The notes: generated from the sequence alone by a model not told the origin. Counted from the stretch's first letter, positions 44,701-57,429 are shown. The stretch: DNA of 64,000 bases from Hermatobates lingyangjiaoensis (GCA_026182355.1 JAPFBL010000554.1:1-64000); one strand, 5' to 3'. Numbers and translations are program-made.

Positions 44701-46435
44701 TAGATGAAAAGAAATTAAAGAGGTCTTTTGAAAACGAAAAAAAAATCATTTTTATATTTTTAGGAGATGCTCATAACAATTTAAAAGAATAAGAGTTTTT
44801 TTTTTATTTTTTTAAGTTGTCTCAATAATGAGGTTCTTTATTAAAACGATTTTTAATAAATACCACTAAGACGATGAGAGATGTTAGTGAAAATATCAGT
44901 CTATAAATAGAACAAAATCTCACACTGCTTAATGATACGATAAGTATGTTTTCCATTAAGGGCATGTTCAATTAGTCATTGAAGGGCTCTTCCATGTCTT
45001 GATGGTGCTAAAATAGTCTTCTTGTTTCATCTCCTTGCATTTCGCACAAAGCCTCCTCTCCTCCTAACTAATCAAAAGGCTCCTTCTTCTTTCAACAGCT
45101 TCGACGCATCGCTGCTAAACTAGTCATTTCTTCATCCCATACACAACCATACAGGAAACAAAAACTAGCACAATTGCCAGTTGGAATCCATTGAAATAAA
45201 AAATCTTAATTAAAAAAGCAAAACGAGTTGATTGCTGATTAATTTATTTTAGCTGCATAGTCCGAGAGATAAAGTTCTGGACGTCCTAAAACCTCACTAG
45301 TTTTCATCTGAATATACAAATATATAGAGGTTAAACATTTACAATTTCTTAAGCGAAACTGTATAAAAATTATACAGTTCCTCTAAACATTATGCAGTGA
45401 ATATTATAATTTTTAGTGGTTCATTGTAAAAACAAGCTTTTTATACTTACTACATATATAAATATAATTGATAGAAAATGTAACCAATTTTCTATTTGGT
45501 TTATAATTTCAACAAAAAAATTAAACTATTAAAAAGTTATACTACTAAAAAATCTTTAGCGGCTACACAATTTTTTTTTAGGGAAAGTATAACCAGCTTT
45601 ACGTTAACTAAAAGATTTTGATATATATTTTTGAACGAAATTCATAGTCCAAAATGATTATGCTTATCAGTATGATTATCAATATTTATTATAATCAGTT
45701 TTATCATTCATATTTTATCACCTCTTATTTATCAGTGTTATGATCAATTTGATTATTAGCGTTAATGTTAAAATCATTAAGCAATTACCTCTAATCATTA
45801 AATTGATACAAAGACTTTTTTTTTAAATCTTTATTAGCAAATATACAACTACGCATATTCTGCGTAACAGGTATATGTAGTAATAGATTACACTATAACA
45901 TCGATGCACATGAGCAAAGAATGGAACCCACTGGTTCAACAAAAGACTTTAATATGAAATATTAGACTCTGGAGAATGTTATTGCTTAAAAATTATCTGA
46001 TTTCAACATTGTAGTCACTGTTAACTACTAGTGTAGAAAGCTATAATAGTTATACAACAGAAAGGAAGTCACTGTTTAGACTCATATTTCAAAAGTCTGA
46101 CCACCAAAAAAACTAGTTAGCAAAAATTGTTGCAAAAACGTCTTTTTGAGTCTTTTAAGAACAAAGAATGATACTTAAAATAAAACTCCTATGGTACAGA
46201 AATGCGTTTTATGGACTAAATACGATATAAATGTCTTGCAGAAAATCGTTAGAAAATTTTTAAGGCAGATTTCTTTATTAAAAGGTAAAAAATGCAAAGC
46301 TAAACTAGGAAATTGCAATTAAACATGATAAACTGAAGCATACAAGTATTTTACTTAGAACCTACAATTGATGCATTTTAGGCATAAGGTGTTATTTATT
46401 TATTTAAGGTATCAATTATACTCAAGTGCTATGCA
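44701..46435. other. No gene recognised
   Basis: AT-rich sequence. No element ends found. Confidence 0.5.
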
Positions 46436-46905
46436 GCAGCTAAATGCAATCAGTTACACAATACGCAGCTAAATGCAAGCAGTTACTGCGTATTTACTCA
46501 AGACAAGAGAGGAGAAGAAACACTAAATCTTCCGACACAAAAAGGATTTAATCAAAAAACGCATTTCTAACACTTAGTGTTCATTTTCAAGGTACATCCG
46601 CAACACTAACAAAATATTTATAAATATTTTAAAAATTAATAAAGGAAAAAATACTAAAATTTAAAAATAAAATCTAAATGAAAAGGATTTACATACCTTT
46701 TTAGTTTATACATATTAATTAATTTTTATTTTAGTTTAAAATTTGATTGTTTTTCCTTTATTCAATTTCAAAATATTTAAACATATTATTGTTTTGATTT
46801 CTAGATGTAACCTGACCATGAACACTAGGTGTTCGAAACGAGTTATGTGATTAAATTCATTTTTGTGGGAAGACTTTGTTTCTTTTCTCTCTAATCATTA
46901 TATAA
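46436..46905. mobile_element. Old copy of the MSKYH-type hammerhead foldback
   Basis: Inverted arms (AAAAAGGATTTAATCAAAAAACGCATT on the left; AACGAGTTATGTGATTAAATTCATTTTTGTGG on the right). On the right is CTGACCA, perfect stem II GAACAC-TAG-GTGTTC, GAAACGAG (about 46813-46839). The left outer end carries GCAATCAGTTAC..., matching the tail of 2589-3058. About 200 bp of AT-rich DNA separates the arms. No clean TSD. Confidence 0.55.
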
Positions 46906-47592
46906 AACTATAAAAGAAATACATCTTAGAAAAAATTGGCTTAACCAGATAGAAACATAATAAGACAGAATTTTTCAGATTTGTAAGGCAGTGTGTTTAG
47001 TCATTATCGTGCGTATATACTCGTAAGCTGACATATCATAATAATGGACCTTGTCAGGTGTTTTTAAAACAAAAAACATTGGTCTTATTTCCATGATGAT
47101 AAAACATATTTGCTATCTCCCTAACATCATCATAATTAGCGAAACATGACTCATATATAGACATTAGGAAAGAAAATATATTTAAGAAAATTACTGTTTT
47201 CACTTTCATGGTTAAATAACATTCTTGTTTATTATTAAAAATCACAATCCACATAATTATTGTATATTCATTCAGTCACGCACTAATTCAGTAGCTTGAT
47301 CCCAAACTCCTCTTTTCTTCTTCCTGCTTGCGTATAACTATAGTAAAACTTTATTTTTTGCTTCCAGTGAAATCAGGTAATTTTTTTGCTTATCCGGCTT
47401 ATTCGGACAAGGCTAGTTATAGCAGATTTAGGTCCTGGCCTGCTGCGATGTCTATAAGAGTAATAGTCAACATCTACACCACAGTAAGAAAATTAGAAAT
47501 TTGATTTTCAACTAGAACTAAAAACTAATCTTATGAAACAGATACATCAAATTTGCTTTGTTCATAACAGAAATAGTAGAATCTCTCCAATA
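46906..47592. other. No gene recognised
   Basis: AT-rich sequence without motif. Confidence 0.5.
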
Positions 47593-47727
47593 CTTAGTTA
47601 CAACTCCAATTAATACTTCGTATCTCTCCAAGCAACAAACATAAAAAAAAAACAACAAAACCTTGACACAGTGATCTTTGACAAGTGTTGCCACATCACT
47701 TCCCCCCTTTTTAAGTGGAACGATTAC

Positions 47728-47797
<70 letters not shown>

Positions 47798-48170
47798 GGG
47801 GTCTGGAGCAAAACGAATCTTCCTGCCAGACCTAGTTTGCTGAGGCTGCACAGGGGTCTCTTGTGGAGTAGCACATGGTAAAATTTTGTAGTCTCAGATG
47901 TTATGGAGTTTAAATGGAACTGGGCCTCCATGACCCGGAACCACCCTTTTACTGAGTTTTCCATGAACGTTGGAGCCTTGATGGCTACTCGCTGAATTGA
48001 CACTTCGGGTTCGTTGTCCATGATTGGGGTCACCAATTTGGGGATTATGAAAACAATATATACTTAGTTACAACTCCAATTAATACTTCGTATCTCTCCA
48101 AGCAACAAACATAAAAAAAAAACAAAACCTTGACACAGTGATCCTTGACAAGTGTTGCCACATCCCCTAT
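47593..48170 (-). mobile_element. Internally deleted Ty3/gypsy retrotransposon
   Basis: Direct repeats of about 105 bp (47593-47697 and 48061-48165, sharing GATACGAAGTATTAATTGGA on the minus strand) are the LTRs. On the minus strand the order is: LTR, a primer-binding-like TTGGTGACCCC, gag start, deletion, pol end, (TA)n, polypurine tract AAAAAGGGGGGAAG, LTR. The 3' limit of the LTR is uncertain because the two copies diverge after AAGTAT. Confidence 0.78.
47796..48021 (-). pseudogene. gypsy gag start fused to pol end
   Basis: ATG at 48021 opens MDNEPEVSIQRVAIKAP, and then VKGWFRVMEAQFHLNSI, the N-terminal capsid pattern of Ty3/gypsy Gag (WF-x-x-x-E-x-QF). After FYHV the sequence jumps, in another frame, to QQTRSGRKIRFAPDPNY, typical of the pol C-terminus. 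Protease, RT, RNase H and integrase are all deleted. A (TA)n of about 65 bp (47731-47794) follows directly. Confidence 0.75.
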
Positions 48171-49135
48171 AAATCTGTATTGATCACAAAAGGAAGATTG
48201 TATTTACACCGTGATCATGAATAGTAATTTCATTATAAGTTAAAAAGGTTATCTAAAGATATTTTGTTGTCTTGTTTATTGTTTTTTATCTGTAAATTGC
48301 TGTAATATAAATTACAAAAGCATTTTTTTTCTGGAATTATATAAAAAGTAGTAGTCTTCAAGCTGATCCTACGTAAACAACTTTGTCATATTGTGTTATT
48401 TCTTTGATTGTGAACCCTCTTTTGTCTATTGGTATTTAAAAGCAATTCTTTAATAATCCACTCAAAACTTATGGATCATTAAATTATACAGTTTTTACTA
48501 ATGTTAAAACAGATTTCTGCATTGATGATAATTGAGTTTGTAAGAGATAATTTTTTACCTGATATTAACTCTATGTTGGAAACCTTTTATATATGCAGCG
48601 ATTTTTATCTTTTTGACTCATCAAAGTTTAACGCATTTAAGCAAATATATATTTACACTAGAGTACCCGAGACCCTTTGTGTCACTCAGAAGTTATAACA
48701 ACAGGTATTGAAATTAATTCACTGGCCATGATTGACAGGAATAATTTTAATTGTTTTTTCTTGTTATTAAGGCTTGGAAACAGATTCTTATATGGCCCAA
48801 TCTTTTGATATAGTATTCTTAACATGATTCAAGATATATGCAAAGTAAGTGTATTTAGCAAAATTACAATAATTGAAAAGAAAAAAAAAACATTTATATT
48901 ATGGCATAAATAAATAAAACATCAATTCAGGTTACATACACAATGAAATATATTTAAAACAAACAGAACTTGTAAATTCAAATATTCAAGTTATTTACCT
49001 AACAGAAAATATAATTAATGAAAGGAATAAATCTTTCTAATATTACCTCGAACATTCGTATTTTGTCTAATATTTGTAGTAGTTTATAAATATTAGTTTA
49101 ATAAATAAATATTAGTTTATAAATAATTACATTTT
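48171..49135. other. No gene recognised
   Basis: AT-rich sequence without motif. Confidence 0.5.
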
Positions 49136-49575
49136 GTTGCATTTTTCAGCGAGCACGCAAGCCTCTGGGCTACTCTGCCTCTATGCCTTTATTTAATCGC
49201 AAATCGCAATTAATTTTATCTATCGCAAATTTTAAATTAATTTTTTTTTGTTACATTTATATGTAATACATTTTCACTACGGAAGCGACTGTCTACCCTG
49301 GATCAATGCCTTTACTTTATTACCATTGTTTGTATTATTCAAATTTTAAATTCAAAATTTTTTTTGTTACATTTATTTTTAATACCTTCTTGTTACGGTC
49401 ATCGGTGAGCAAGTAAGCCAGTGAGCTACCCTGGCTCCATGCCTTTAGTTTATTACCAGTGTTTATATTACACAAATATTAAATTAAAAAAAATTTGTTA
49501 CATTTATATATCATACACTTGCACTACTGTCATCGGCGAGCACGCAAGATACTTGGCTACCCTAGCACCAATTTT
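49136..49575 (-). repeat. Degenerate tandem of tRNA-like SINE heads
   Basis: About four units of 110-135 bp share AAAATTTGTTACATTTAT, a GAGCACGCAAG-type block and CTACCCTGGCTCCATGCC. On the minus strand this last block reads GGAGCCAGGGTAGCTCACTGG, which resembles a tRNA A-box region as in the local SINEs. Units are strongly diverged. Confidence 0.6.
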
Positions 49576-50700
49576 GGGAATATAGTGACCATTTTATTTT
49601 ATTTAACATTATTCAGGTAAGATATATATATATATTTAATATATATTTAATTTCAGGTATCTATCTCCACGGAAAATGGGTGAACAAACAAACTCACGAA
49701 CTATATATATAGAGATTAACGAAAATGTTTTGTCAACCACATGGGGATCAGAGCGTCTTTGTAATTCGGGTGATATGTTTTGTATGACCTGAGTTCTCTT
49801 AGCTAAAATACATTATTCTCCTTATTATCTTTTATATAATATTTAATGTTGTTGTAAATTTTGAGAGGCATTTATCTCTAGACACCTTTATGTTACAAAT
49901 ATGTGAAAGAAGACTCCTCTATAGAGTATTAATGGGGTGTGTTTTCAGCTTTGAAGATAAATAGCGGGGTAAGAGGCAATAAACATTAGTTAAACTAGAT
50001 GGTATACGAGGAGTCAGGGGAGTAAGAAAGCCGGGGGTACAAGTGGTCTCGATTTATCGGTGGTCTGCTTTTCATCCCTTCTATGGTCATCTGAACTATG
50101 ATCCCTTTGCAGCCCAGTAACAGCAGTAAATATATAATTCATGTAGTAAGAGCTGTTGAATTATTAATAAAGCTCCGTTCTTGCTAAAATTATACAGCGA
50201 AATATACTTAAATTTACTATAAATGAACCTACTATCCTCATAGAAAATTATTTCGAGAGCAAAATGTAGTAACTTATTGAATTCGCCTTAAGTATCAACA
50301 TTCTTCACCCTTTACAGTTGGTAGCCATTTATTATTGACTCATTCCAAATAATCACATTACTGGGTTGATTAAAAAATATATGTTATACATTGCCCTATT
50401 GAAATGTATTTATATCAAAAATAAATATTGTTGCCTGTTTTACTTCAAGACATGATTGGTCTAAAATTGGTTCGTAATATATATAGAAAGATATAGGATC
50501 CAGGAAGCTACCAGCTTGTAATATTTCTAAGTATTAGCTCACTATGATGAGTCGTATGCTACTGTGCCCATGAATTAACAATTGATATCAATTTAATGTT
50601 TTTTTTTTGACTATGTTAAACCAGCATATGAAAATATTAATAATCATAGATCCTTGGTGAGTTGGGATTGTATACTGCCAGTTAGTATTCATAACAATTC
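49576..50700. other. No gene; unclassified GC-richer patch near 49910-50110
   Basis: The patch has stops in all frames and a style like 44000-44700. The remainder is AT-rich, with short (TA)n at about 49623. Confidence 0.4.
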
Positions 50701-51120
50701 CCCTGGTCTAAGCTTCAATGAATGTTTCAGAGTTCAGATAAAAAAAAACAGTCTCCCAATTATGAGCTTCTAAAGAAGCCTATATATGACTCTCAGGAAC
50801 TTGTTCAAATCCAGGTACTTGTATCAATGTAAACCGTTAATTATTATTCAGAGGTGTTTTTGCTTGAATTTAATTTTTATATGTGCTTATTTTTTTAATT
50901 TTTTGCTCAGTTAAATTTTATATTATTAAAGATTACTTTTATTTTTTTTTCGTTATTATTCTTCTGCAACTTTTCAACTACTTTTTTCGTTTTCATATAT
51001 ATCAGATAGCTTCAGCTACTCAAAGGGACTACTTCTGCCCGATGACGATGAATGTCAAAATATCGTTGTCAGTCTCTTTTTTGTGTGTTTTTATTTGTTT
51101 TTCTCTTTCCTGTGTGAACT
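50701..51120 (+). pseudogene. Decayed PLE 3' end
   Basis: The frame 50763-50840 reads ASKEAYI, then NPG...INVNR and stop, with internal stops: a mutated PLE endonuclease terminus. At 51039-51060 there is CCGATGACGATGAATGTC with an AAAA in place of GAAA. Same subfamily as 34371-34875 (shared AGCTTCAGCTACTCAAAGGG). Confidence 0.6.
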
Positions 51121-52497
51121 ATATATATATATATAAATTTCACACATACACGTAAAGAACAATCAATGATCAAACCACACAAAAATAATATATATATAAT
51201 ATTTCAAGAAGCATCAGTGTCACCCTGCCTCAGTGTCTTGCCTTAATTTATTATACATGAAATGTTCTTGTTGATACAAGACAAAACAAAAATTCTCAAC
51301 AATATCATTTTTTCATATAACTGTTACTTTTGACACTTCATGAAAAAATAATCACTGTATATTTAATTTCCATTTGAAACTATATGAAAGTACTATATGA
51401 TATGTTGTGTGACATACTTAGTCTATGAATCATATTGTCTTAAATATCATTATGTGAAAAATTTTTTCTATAAGTTTCTAGAGTTATATAGAAATTTGAG
51501 TAATATAGACATTTTAGTACTGACTTGGACCAAACAATGACAAAAAAAAATCTTATTAAAAAAGCGACAATATGAATACTGTGAAAAATATATTTATTTC
51601 ATTCCTAATAAACAACAAGTTATCTATTAAGTGTAATAATGGAGGTTAGAATATAAAACATTATCACGTTTGATAATTTATTTTTTAATACAACTAAAGA
51701 GAAAAGAAAAAAAAAAGAGAAAACTTTTATAGAGTTGGAAGAGAAAGGAGGTTGAGTGGAAAGTGGAAGTTTTAAGTTATGTACGCCATCTGTTTTACTT
51801 TTTCTGACCACACAGGATGCCTCTCACTCTATAAGTATTAAAGAAAAATCAAAGTCACTTCTTTTTTTTTTTCTTCAAACAAATTAGTGTTAATTTAATT
51901 TTCAGACTTAATAAATTTGGAGAAAAAAAAACTTGCAAGAACTTTATTAACTCAATTTGCCCTTATTAAGTAATTTGTTTTTTTTTTCTTTTAAACAATG
52001 GGTTTTTTTTTATTTTAATATAATTTTTTATTCTAATAATAACACTAAAGTTAGCATTTTTTTAAAAAAAAAATTGTTTATAACATTGTAGTGTAATTTA
52101 TTAAAAGTACTTAGTCCATTACTTCAACAATCAGTTAACGTGTAGAATGTAACAATGTTTACAAAAAAAGGTAAGTCAATCGTCACAAAAAATAAATTTT
52201 TATTAAATATTAAGAATATATTTTCAAAATTTGTTGCTAGAAACAAGTGTTTGCATATTTCATTTATTTAATTAATTTTGTACTATTTACTTTTTTTCAA
52301 TTTTCTTCAAAATTTTCTATATATTTTTTTATTTTTATTTTTTCTCCTCACTCGTATATTGACTGTTCTGATTTAGTGCATTATTTCAGTTCAATTATTT
52401 CATTAATTATGTATTTATCTTTTGATACTTAATTTACTGAGATTATGTAAGCATTGAAACTGCCACCATATATCTCATTACGATTGTATTTTAGATG
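51121..52497. other. No gene recognised
   Basis: AT-rich sequence with A and T runs. Confidence 0.5.
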
Positions 52498-53167
52498 TAC
52501 AGTTATCCCTCACTTTTCGCGGATAATGGGGACCGAAGACACCCGCGAAAAGCGAAAATCCGCGAATAATGGACACGCCTTTATAAAAGCCTTTAAAGCT
52601 CAAACAACGGACCTTTCCAATAGAGAGAGAATCCTGACCTTACTGAATACTGTACTGCGTTGTAAATAAAAATGAAAAACAAAAAGAACAAAAATAAGAA
52701 ATAATAAAAAAAATTACGTCTTTACCGATTGTAAGAGAGAAAAAGAGAGATAATTATACCCTTAATGATTGTCCAGTTGGAAGTTGGGCGATATGAATTA
52801 GCCAATCAGATCAAAGGAAACATCCAATTGTTTATGTTTTAATCTTTTTCATTAATTTTTATTCTTTATTGAATATTTTTAATAGCTTTTATTAAACTTT
52901 AATTTAATACTGTAGAATATATTTTGACCCAATAAATCAGTAGTTGTTTGATATCTTTCTTGATCGTACAAGAAGAATCCTGTATATTTTCTTCTCTAAT
53001 ACTAACTACTGAACTATTTCATAACGAGTTGTATTTTTTTTATTTTTTACTGCAATTACAGTTGAATATTTTTTTATATTTTTTTAATTTTTCATTGAAC
53101 ATTTCAGGACCCCGCGAAACACTGAACCCGCGAAAACTGAACTGCAAACTAGCGAGGGATTACTATA
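52498..53167. mobile_element. Tigger/pogo-like non-autonomous mariner element
   Basis: TA target duplication (52498-52499 and 53166-53167) around a 666-bp element with inverted ends CAGTTATCCCTC / GAGGGATTACTA. Subterminal CGCGGATAATGG, CCCGCGAAAAGCG and CCCGCGAAACACTG motifs are typical of pogo/Tigger MITEs. No transposase domain remains. Confidence 0.82.
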
Positions 53168-53469
53168 ATGTGAAAAAATATAAATTGTGCTATAGCTTTG
53201 TAACCACCTTCAAGTATATAGATTAAAATCATATTTCATGATTGATATCGATTTTAAATGTTATTCTATACTATGGCCACAATTCTTAGAAATTAACAGA
53301 ACACTAGCCAATCTATTTCAGCTACATTGAACAGCAGTTCTGACATGTTGACACAGTTGACATAGGTATACCTAACATGAATATTTTCCTATTTCTATGT
53401 TTTTTTTTTAATTTTTATTTGTGTGAATACTACTTTTTATTTGTTTTTATTAATGTGACATAGGTTCTT

Positions 53470-53736
53470 TTAATGGACTATATAATCAAACCACAATAAG
53501 AAAATAGGAAAACAAGACTAAGATCTTTCAATCGTAACAAGCGGTCTTCGTCAGAGTCAAAAACCCAACTAGTTTTTAACTTTGTCAAAGAAAGTCAGTT
53601 GGGTTTTTGACTCTGACGAAGACCGCTTGTTACGGTTGAAAGATCTTAGTCTTCTTTTTTCATTTCTTATTGTGGTTTGATCATTGATTGTTAGTTCACG
53701 TGTTTATGTGAAATCTTTTTATTAATGGACTATATA
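53470..53736. mobile_element. Hammerhead-like foldback with 15-bp TSD
   Basis: TTAATGGACTATATA at 53470-53484 and 53722-53736 flanks a 237-bp palindromic insert. Each arm carries CTGACGA, stem II ACCG/CGGT and GAAAGATC (plus 53613-53641, minus 53554-53526). The right side has the extra ~35-nt tail TTGATTGTTAGTTCACGTG... The insertion target itself contains TATATA. Compact and complete example of the 24088-24492 family. Confidence 0.8.
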
Positions 53737-54029
53737 TAGAGATATAACAAGAAATCGTATTAATTGAGCTACAAAACGAATAATGCTCAAATATATTTAT
53801 TTAATTCCTAATAAATAGCTAGTTATCTAACAAGTGATTTAATGATTCAAATGATGAACGTATATATTTTAAAATATTTCTAGTTTAAAAAAGATGAATT
53901 TCGATTCCATCTTCAAATAAACATTTACTGAACACTATTAATGTAATATTTGTTTCTTATTTTCTTTTTCAAGTAATATTATTTTTCTTTTATTCCCTTT
54001 TTGTGTATTTATCGGCGATATAAACCAAA

Positions 54030-54262
54030 GAAAAAAAGAATATGATTATTTTATCTAAGATTCTGTGCATTCTCAGTTAATGATTTGAGACTAAAATTTT
54101 GACATTTGGATATTATACTTTGACAGTATTATTTTCATTGTTTTTAATAATGAATAAATAATAGTGTCAAAGTATAATATCCAAATGTTAAAGTTTAAGT
54201 CCCAAATTATTAACTCTGAGAATGCACAGAATCTTAGATCAAGTAATCATATTCTTTTTTTT
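54030..54262. repeat. Foldback element without hammerhead
   Basis: Arms of about 100 bp (GAATATGATTATTTTATC... outer left) around a 30-nt spacer near 54134-54163. No CTGATGA/GAAA pair. Likely a MITE. TSD not clear. Confidence 0.7.
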
Positions 54263-55283
54263 CATTTTTTCTAATACGAATTTTTAATTCGTATTATTTA
54301 TTGAATGTTCTTTTTGCAAAGAAGGCTTTCTAGACTTTGATTTTGCTATCAGGAGGATCCCATCTTATTTTCTGATGATGATTGGTCCAAATATAGAAGT
54401 GCCATATTACTAGTCTGTTGATGATAATCATTGTTATTTTTATAAGCAGTATATTTTTTTAAAAAAATTAAAGATTTAAATGAGGTTTAATACAAAATAA
54501 AATAATATTTTTATTATACTATAATGAAGAAAATGCTATTTTTGTGTTTGATTTTTGAGTGAACAAGTTATTCAATCAGTAATCATAGTTGAGTCATGGC
54601 AGAATGAAGAGAATAGTGCGTAAGACAATCCTAAAATCAAATTACACCGGAATGAATGGTAACTTGATTTCAGAGAGGCGAACATTAGAGCGATAGATCG
54701 AAAGTGAGCAATTAATCAGACAATGAGGGGATCATCAACTATATGGGACTTGAGGAGTTAACAGCAAGCAAGGCACTGAGTGTCTGTGACCAAGTTAAAT
54801 TGTCAACTAGGAGGTACGGCATCCATGGCTAAGGAAGGTACAAGGGATAAGACATAGATTATATAGCAATATGGAAATAGTATATCTTTTTTCAGTCTTT
54901 AAATGGAGATATTAATCTGCATGTATGTATCTGCCCCTAGTGGGCCTATGCAGCAGATAAATAAATATTAAAGAAAATAGTGAATAATATATTATTTTAC
55001 AAATAGCGGCTTTAATAAGAAAGAAGAATCAAAAATAAATTCTCTCAATATAAGTCAGGTAAAATTACTGACTCCAAATACAAAATCTATTTCTGTTATA
55101 GAATCAACTTAACCAGTTTTTTCCAAGAAATATCATAGTCCCATTTTTGGATTCTTCTTGTTGTTTAGACGATGTTCTTTTCATGGCACTAATTTATTTT
55201 TAATTCTTGGCGCTACGTTCTGAGCCAAGGGGACATTTTGCATTTCACTTCAAAAATATAAGCATTATTTTTTGATTTTTCAA
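54263..55283. other. No gene recognised
   Basis: GC-richer patch near 54590-54860 with stops in all frames. A CTGCCCCTAGTGGGC...AATAAATA end near 54930-54970 may be an old retroelement 3' end. Confidence 0.4.
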
Positions 55284-56159
55284 TTCAAAAAAGGAGCTCA
55301 TGCCATGTGTATGAGAAATACTGGTCTACCATGCTTATATAAAGAAACAGGATTAATAACTGAGGAGCTTTACTATAAATTCATTGATTGTAAAATTATC
55401 GCATCACAGTTTCAAGGGGAAATAGTTTTAATTCCATGATTGAAATGTGTTTTATCTAAAGAGGGTCATCTTTCTTTTTGAAGGATTCAATGTCCAATTC
55501 AATTAGTGTTTACCATGACTATTCATAAGTCGCAAGGAGAGACTCTACAGAATGTGTTAGTTCATTTAGGTAAAGCAGTATTTCAACATGGCCAATTTCA
55601 TGTTGCTCTCATTTATAGTTTGCTCTTTCATGTGGTTCATGCAGTATTTCAAGATGGCCAATTTCATGTTGCTCTCATTTATAGTTTGCTCTTTCGTGTG
55701 GTTCATGCAGTATTTCAACATGGTCAATTTCATGTTGCTCTCATTTATAGTTTGCTCATTCATATGGTTCATGCAGTATTTCAACATGGCCAATTTCATG
55801 TTTCTCTCATTTATAGTTTGCTCTTTCGTGTGGTTCATGCAGTATTTCAACATGGCCAATTTCATGTTGCTCTCATTTATAGTTTGCTCTTTCGTGTGGT
55901 TCATGCAGTATTTCAACATGTCCAATTTCATGTTGCTCTCATTTATAGTTTGCTCTTTCGTGTGGTTCATGCAGTATTTCAACATGTCCAATTTCATGTT
56001 GCTCTCATTTACAGTTTGCTCTTTCATGTGGTTCATGCAGTATTTCAACATGGCCAATTTCATGTTTCTCTCATTTATAGTTTGCTCTTTCATGTGGTTC
56101 ATCTCTATTTACGTGAACATGATTGCATTAAAAAAGAAGGTGTAACGAGTTACGGGTAG
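55284..56159 (+). pseudogene. Helitron helicase C-terminal relic
   Basis: One frame from 55284 reads FKKGAHAMCMRNTG, then LITEEL, GEIVLIP, and FTMTIHKSQGETLQNV, AVFQHGQFHVAL. This is the order of the PIF1-type helicase end in Helitron Rep/Hel proteins (GAPVMLLRN, NGTRL..L, KSQGQTL, VFSHGQLYVAL), i.e. the late motifs including the KSQG (motif V) region. Two in-frame stops (about 55437 and 55480) kill it. After the last motif the sequence becomes a 66-bp minisatellite, so the normal end is lost. Confidence 0.75.
55575..56102 (+). repeat. 66-bp minisatellite from a helicase motif, 8 copies
   Basis: GCAGTATTTCAACATGGCC starts units at 55575, 55641, 55707, 55773, 55839, 55905, 55971 and 56037. 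66 bp is 22 codons, so the helicase frame stays open through all copies, repeating AVFQHGQFHVAL plus ten residues. Copies differ by only a few bases, so expansion is recent compared with the decay upstream. Confidence 0.95.
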
Positions 56160-57085
56160 TTTAGTAAATTCTAAATACAAGCAGATCAAAGCATAAACGT
56201 ACTCTTCACCATGTGATTTATTAATTTTTAAATTAATTTGTACATCTGTATAATAATCAAGTTTTTTTTTTCTTTTTGAATATGGGTCACATGCACTTAT
56301 AATAAAAATGATGAAGGGGCAGAAAAAGAAAAATGAAAGCTGTTTGTAGAAGTGTAGAAAGTTTGGTGACAGATTGGAGGAGTTTTGAAAGAGTTGAGAG
56401 AACTGAGATTGTCTAGAGATGAGAAAAATAGAGTGCTAAAGAGGTGGGGAGATTGCAAAAGAGATAGGAAATGATTAGACAGTGTCTTTGAAAGTACGTA
56501 TTGTTGAAAACTCGTATCACACAACTCTCTTGTACCCATCTAAAAAACTTTTGCTCTAACTTCGCCATAGTGCTATAATATTATGCACAGTATGGAAACA
56601 TGTAGAAATTATTAATATTATCAAACGAAAACAATTTTTAAATATACTTTTGCCGATACAAGGACGAAGAAATTTTTTTTTAATATGATACATTCAGATG
56701 GTCCACAAAAATGGTCTATATTTATAAAAGAAATACATCTCAGTAATTTTATTTTATTTAACATTAATATCATAAGAAATATACTGAAAACTTCTAGTTT
56801 TGGTACTAAAAAGATGAATTAAACACTGTTCATATTACATGTATATTGTTGGTCCCACAGAGGTTAGTGGATATTATACTTACATGTTTTTCTATTTGTA
56901 CATAAAGATATTTCAGCATGAAAACTGTAATGTTAAAATCAATTGTAAAAAATTCTGTTTGAGCTTTACTCAGCCAAGGACGGGTTATATTGGTTAAAAG
57001 GTATAGGCACCATTGGAGGTGAAGCGGTTAGATTATACCATGGTTTATATTTCACATGTTTACTGTGTTGTATCTATATATATAG
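56160..57085. other. No gene recognised
   Basis: AT-rich sequence. A GA-rich minus-strand-open patch at about 56297-56540 has no motif. Confidence 0.5.
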
Positions 57086-57347
57086 GTGTGTTATCTAATC
57101 GGGATTTGGTCCTAGGTCTAGTCGAAAGTTTTGTCCGGTTAAGATTGTTGTTCCATTAAATAATGTGAATTTAATTTTCTTAGTCAAAAAAATTTTTACT
57201 TCTGCCTATGAAAAAGGTTTTAAAATAAAACCGAAACGCCGGCAATGAGAGTTTGATTTTTGAACCAAGAAGATTTGACTGAATCCCGATTAGATAACAC
57301 ACCTATTCTGTCAAACGGACGATATATTATTGAATCTGTTATATATA
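57086..57347 (+). mobile_element. PLE-type foldback with inverted ends and tail
   Basis: Outer inverted repeats AGGTGTGTTATCTAATCGGGA / TCCCGATTAGATAACACACCT enclose CCTATGA, stem II GGTTTT/AAAACC and GAAACGCCGG (about 57205-57242). A tail ATTCTGTCAAACGGACGATA... of about 35 nt follows on the right. Both sides abut (TA)n. Sister copy nested at 41284-41715. The first box deviates from CTGATGA by two bases. Confidence 0.6.
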
Positions 57348-57429
57348 CACATATATATATCTGATTGGTTGATGCAGGACCAATCAGATATTAGAACCAG
57401 ACCTCTCATGTAGATTACGTATATATATA

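Noticed and set aside
52454..52669. 71-codon open frame
   Set aside because: It spans the terminal repeat of the Tigger-like element and has no transposase motif.
55566..56102. Repetitive open frames in other frames and on the minus strand
   Set aside because: By-products of the 66-bp repeat. Only the plus frame continuous with the helicase motifs has a known origin.
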